A stretch of DNA of 64,000 bases from Austwickia sp. Its GTDB lineage: Bacteria; Actinomycetota; Actinomycetes; Actinomycetales; Dermatophilaceae. Within the stretch, counting starts at the first letter, position 1. Each line of letters opens with the position of its first letter. The stretch lies in NCBI GenBank assembly GCA_016711265.1, contig JADJTI010000006.1:124001-188000 (forward strand). The letters run 5' to 3'. This document shows positions 61,106 through 64,000 of the stretch, one piece after another. The notes beneath the pieces were generated by a model. It saw nothing but the letters and a program-made list of their open reading frames with translations, searched no databases and was not told where the DNA came from. The translations under genes were made by a program, and so were the position numbers.

Positions 61106-64000
61106 CTAGTCTCCGAAGACCTCTCGGAGCGAGCCGGCGATGTCATCCGGCAGGCTGGCCGGCATCGCAATGCTGCCGTAACCGTCCATCCGCATGACCA
61201 CGCGGCACTGCATGTCGACCACGGTGCAGTCGAACCGGCTCTCCGCCACCTGGCGCGACATCGCGAACAGCGGCCCGTCGGCGTGCAACGGGTCGATGTA
61301 CACCTGCACCCGGTCGATCCGGTTGGGCAGGGCCATCCGGTTGTCCCGCCCGGCTTCCCACAACCCTGCGGTCTGGAAGCAGAGCTCGGCCAGCCGAGGC
61401 GCGATCACCAGGGGCTTGTCCGACGGCACGTGGTTGTCCGGCAGCGGTTCGAACATCCTGGTCATCGAGCCGTCCTGGTGACGCCAGGCAGCGTCGATGA
61501 CCTGGTAGGCCGGGCCGTGGAAGTAGAACGAGTACACCTGGTCCCTGGAGAGCTGACGCTCGCCCGGAGTCAGGTCGACCTCGATCCGCTCCTCCGGCAC
61601 CCCGTCCTGAGTGAGCCGGACGGTCCCGGTGAAGTGCACCGTCTTGACCGGCTTGTCGCTGCCCGGGAGCTTGCGCTCGGCGGTCAGCTGGCAGTGCACC
61701 AGCAGGTCGATGCCCTCAGCCTCCGGGGCCACCACGCCGCTGATGATCAGCGTCCGCGGCTCGTCCCGGAAGAACTTCACCGGAGCCATGAACTGCATGT
61801 TCTCCACGGCGCCGACGCGGTAACCCTCGGGTGCGGCGATCTGGGCGATCTCGGTGAAGGACTCCATGCCCATCACCCCCGGCAGCACCGGGGTGCCGTC
61901 GATCCGGTGGTCGTACAGGAACGGCTGCTCCTTCGGGTCCAACGTGACGGTGCTCTGGATCCCGTTGTGCATGCTGACGATGACGTCGCCGATCATCGGG
62001 CCGGTGGCCCGACCCGCGATGACCGCCTCCGGGTTGACCCCGCCCGTCTCGTGGTACTCGGCGGCCATCATGCCGAGCACGCCCGCGACGACGACCTCAC
62101 CGCTGTACGCCGAGGACGCCAGCTCACGCTGCACCCAGGCGACACCGGCGTCCGGCGGCAGCATCTGCACTCCGGCCATCTCCATGATCTTGGGGATGGA
62201 ACCGCGAGTTGCCATACCGATGCCGCCCCAGGCCGTCCAGTCGGTGGCCAGAGCCCTGGTCTGCGGACGAGCCCGACGCATGTTCGAGGTCATCTTGCAG
62301 AGCAGGTCGTTGGCCGCGCTGTAGTCGGTCTGACCTTGGTTGCCGAACCGGCCGGCCACGGAGGAGAACACCACGGTGGCGCCCACATCCATGGTCTGCG
62401 CGGTCTTCCACACGTTGAACCAGCCGTTCGACTTGACGTCGAACACCAGGTCGTACTCGCGTGGCTCCTTCTGCGGCAGGTCGCGGCTGATCTCCAGACC
62501 GGCGCAGTGCAGCAGGACGTCGATCTTGCCGCTGGTGTCGCGCACCTGCGCCATGACCTGGTCGACGGCCTGCTCGTCGGTGAGGTCCACCGAGTAGTAG
62601 TGCGCGGTGCCACCGGCGGCCTCGACGGTCTGGATGGCCACCAGCGCCGCGTTGAGGCGCTCCAGGCCGGCCAGTTCCTTGTCGATCGCCACCGGCGTCG
62701 CCTTGCCGCCGGCCGCCTTGATCCTTCCGGCGATGGTCGCCTTCAGGCCGTCCTTGTCGGACCGGAACGCCGCCAGGTCGGGGTCGTTCGGGTCCGGCTT
62801 GGGCGTCAGGTCGAGCAGGTGGAACGTCCCGCCCGAGACCTTGGCCAGGTCGTTGGTGATCGCGCAGACGATACTGCCGGCCGCGCCGGTCACCACGAAG
62901 ACCGAGTCCTTGTCCAGGACCATGCCACCCTCGCCATGGGGGTTGCCATCCTCGCTCAGCGGCGTGAACGGCACCTCCATGAAGCCGACTCCGTAGCGTG
63001 CCCCATCGATCCGGCCGATTTCGACCGCACCCGGGTCACGCAGGGTCTCCTCGATGAGGACGTCGGCGACGGCCGCAGTCTTGCGGCTCGGCGGCAGGTC
63101 CACGGCCTTGACCAGCGTGGACTGCTTCTCCTTCTTGTACGACTTGGTGAACCCGGTCACCGAACCACCCAGCACCGAGGTGGCGCCGGCCGGGTCGTAC
63201 CCGTGGTATCCACCGAGCCTGGTCGCCGAGACCAGGAAGGGCGAGTCGTCGTACAGCCGGCGCATGGTCGCGTACAGGGCCTTGACCCGGCGCCGCAGCG
63301 CTTCCTTCCAGCGACCCAGGTCGTACTCGGCCAGGTTGCCCTCCTCATCGAGGGCCGCGAGCCAGTACACACCGGTGATCGGCGACTCCGCCGTCCACTC
63401 GTCGAGCTTGGCCAGCAGGTCCTCGGTCGAAGTACCCGGCTCCACCTGGACGGTCTTGGCGCCCATCTTGTGCAGCTTCTTGACCAGGGCCTGGCCGACG
63501 CCACCTTCGTCGAGCATCACGAGCACGCGCGCCCCGTCGAGCTGGACACCGGTCTCGACGCACTGGTCCAGGTTCGGACGCAGCGTCGGCATCGGGATCC
63601 GGCGCGGCAACGCGTCGATGGCCTTGAGGCTGCCCTCGATGGTCGTCGGTGCTGCGGCCGGAGCCGGTGCGGGAGCCGCTGCCGGGGCTTCCGGTGCGGC
63701 CGGTGCCGCCGCTGGAGCAGCTGGTGCTGCGGCGGCGGGAGCGGCGATACCCAGCTTGTCGCGGACCCAACCGGCCACGTGGTTCAGCGTCGGGAAGTCC
63801 CGCAACTGCAGGTTCTCATCACGCGGCAGGTCGTACTTGCTACGCACCGCCGCGAACACCTCGGCCTGCTTGACCGTGTCGACACCCAAGTCAGCCTCGA
63901 GGTCGAGCTCAGGGTCGAGGAGCTCGACCGGGTAACCGGTCATCTCCGCGACGATCTCCGTGACGGCCGCAACGATCTCGTCGGCGGGCGCGGCCGCTGC
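61106..64000 (-). CDS. PfaA-like polyketide/fatty acid synthase, C-terminal ACP-KR-DH part
   Basis: The frame is open to the right edge, so the N-terminus (expected KS and AT) lies outside. Visible domains: an acyl carrier domain (TGYPVELLDPELDLEADLG then VDTVKQAEVF), an Ala/Pro linker, a ketoreductase (VFVVTGAAGSIVCAITNDL, Ser in FSSVAGRFGNQG, Tyr in TDYSAAND) and a hot-dog dehydratase (YDHRIDGTPVLPGVMGMESF). The order ACP-KR-DH matches PUFA-type synthase PfaA. The carrier attachment site, usually Ser in LGIDSIK, is Thr here (LGVDTVK). The start at 63943 sometimes predicted is only an internal Met of the ACP. The product class is unknown. Confidence 0.9.
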   Translation of the reverse strand, partial: AAAAPADEIVAAVTEIVAEMTGYPVELLDPELDLEADLGVDTVKQAEVFAAVRSKYDLPRDENLQLRDFPTLNHVAGWVRDKLGIAAPAAAAPAAPAAAPAAPEAPAAAPAPAPAAAPTTIEGSLKAIDALPRRIPMPTLRPNLDQCVETGVQLDGARVLVMLDEGGVGQALVKKLHKMGAKTVQVEPGTSTEDLLAKLDEWTAESPITGVYWLAALDEEGNLAEYDLGRWKEALRRRVKALYATMRRLYDDSPFLVSATRLGGYHGYDPAGATSVLGGSVTGFTKSYKKEKQSTLVKAVDLPPSRKTAAVADVLIEETLRDPGAVEIGRIDGARYGVGFMEVPFTPLSEDGNPHGEGGMVLDKDSVFVVTGAAGSIVCAITNDLAKVSGGTFHLLDLTPKPDPNDPDLAAFRSDKDGLKATIAGRIKAAGGKATPVAIDKELAGLERLNAALVAIQTVEAAGGTAHYYSVDLTDEQAVDQVMAQVRDTSGKIDVLLHCAGLEISRDLPQKEPREYDLVFDVKSNGWFNVWKTAQTMDVGATVVFSSVAGRFGNQGQTDYSAANDLLCKMTSNMRRARPQTRALATDWTAWGGIGMATRGSIPKIMEMAGVQMLPPDAGVAWVQRELASSAYSGEVVVAGVLGMMAAEYHETGGVNPEAVIAGRATGPMIGDVIVSMHNGIQSTVTLDPKEQPFLYDHRIDGTPVLPGVMGMESFTEIAQIAAPEGYRVGAVENMQFMAPVKFFRDEPRTLIISGVVAPEAEGIDLLVHCQLTAERKLPGSDKPVKTVHFTGTVRLTQDGVPEERIEVDLTPGERQLSRDQVYSFYFHGPAYQVIDAAWRHQDGSMTRMFEPLPDNHVPSDKPLVIAPRLAELCFQTAGLWEAGRDNRMALPNRIDRVQVYIDPLHADGPLFAMSRQVAESRFDCTVVDMQCRVVMRMDGYGSIAMPASLPDDIAGSLREVFGD

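Overview
The window is a high-GC (about 70%) chromosomal segment of an actinobacterium. The GC content, GTG and TTG starts, many GTGA/ATGA start-stop overlaps, U-tract-free hairpin terminators and actinobacterial families (TspO fusion, App1, DGPF proteins, PfaA-like synthase with a large fused carboxylase) all fit; the genus cannot be fixed from the sequence. No rRNA, tRNA, CRISPR array or intact insertion sequence was recognised.

Layout. 0-6 kb: the end of a phosphodiester glycosidase gene, an SGNH hydrolase, and a Pnkp/Hen1 RNA-repair pair. 6-9.7 kb: a YheO-type regulator divergent from a tryptophanase/amino-acid permease operon, with two GTTGA-type inverted repeats between them. 9.8-18 kb: an aldo/keto reductase and a long minus-strand directon whose first four genes (FAD oxidoreductase, DUF1365, cyclopropane-synthase-like methyltransferase, SDR) overlap by 4 nt each; the last gene is an SDR-TspO fusion. 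18-20 kb: a GH13 branching-enzyme-like protein. 20-25.7 kb: a toxin-antitoxin region with one intact MazEF and three antitoxins whose PIN toxins are all broken, plus DGPF proteins and an AAA ATPase. 25.8-35.8 kb: housekeeping and transport (AMP ligase, rhodanese, Fpg/Nei glycosylase, App1, YihY, PutP, inositol-phosphatase family). 36-40 kb: a damaged idi-like gene, a small helical protein, a cytochrome P450 behind a strong hairpin, and a sugar epimerase. 40-52.6 kb: regulators, secreted proteases, an alpha/beta-hydrolase-ABC ATPase fusion with its permease, a glycosyltransferase, a penicillin-binding protein and two paralogous HTH proteins. 52.6-64 kb: enoyl-CoA hydratase, LON-domain protein, 4'-phosphopantetheinyl transferase, an 1830-residue biotin-dependent carboxylase-like protein, and the C-terminal part of a PfaA-like polyketide/fatty acid synthase that runs off the right edge.

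How genes may work together. The right end looks like a lipid or polyketide pathway: the transferase would prime the synthase carrier domain and the carboxylase would supply an extender. The carboxylase has lost the core of its biotin-carboxylase domain, so a separate subunit would be needed. The FAD/DUF1365/methyltransferase/SDR set resembles lipid-modification operons linked to photo-oxidative stress in other bacteria. The RNA-repair pair could counter RNase toxins of the kind whose remains lie at 20-24 kb. A 46-bp inverted-repeat element occurs three times, each directly at the 3' end of a gene.
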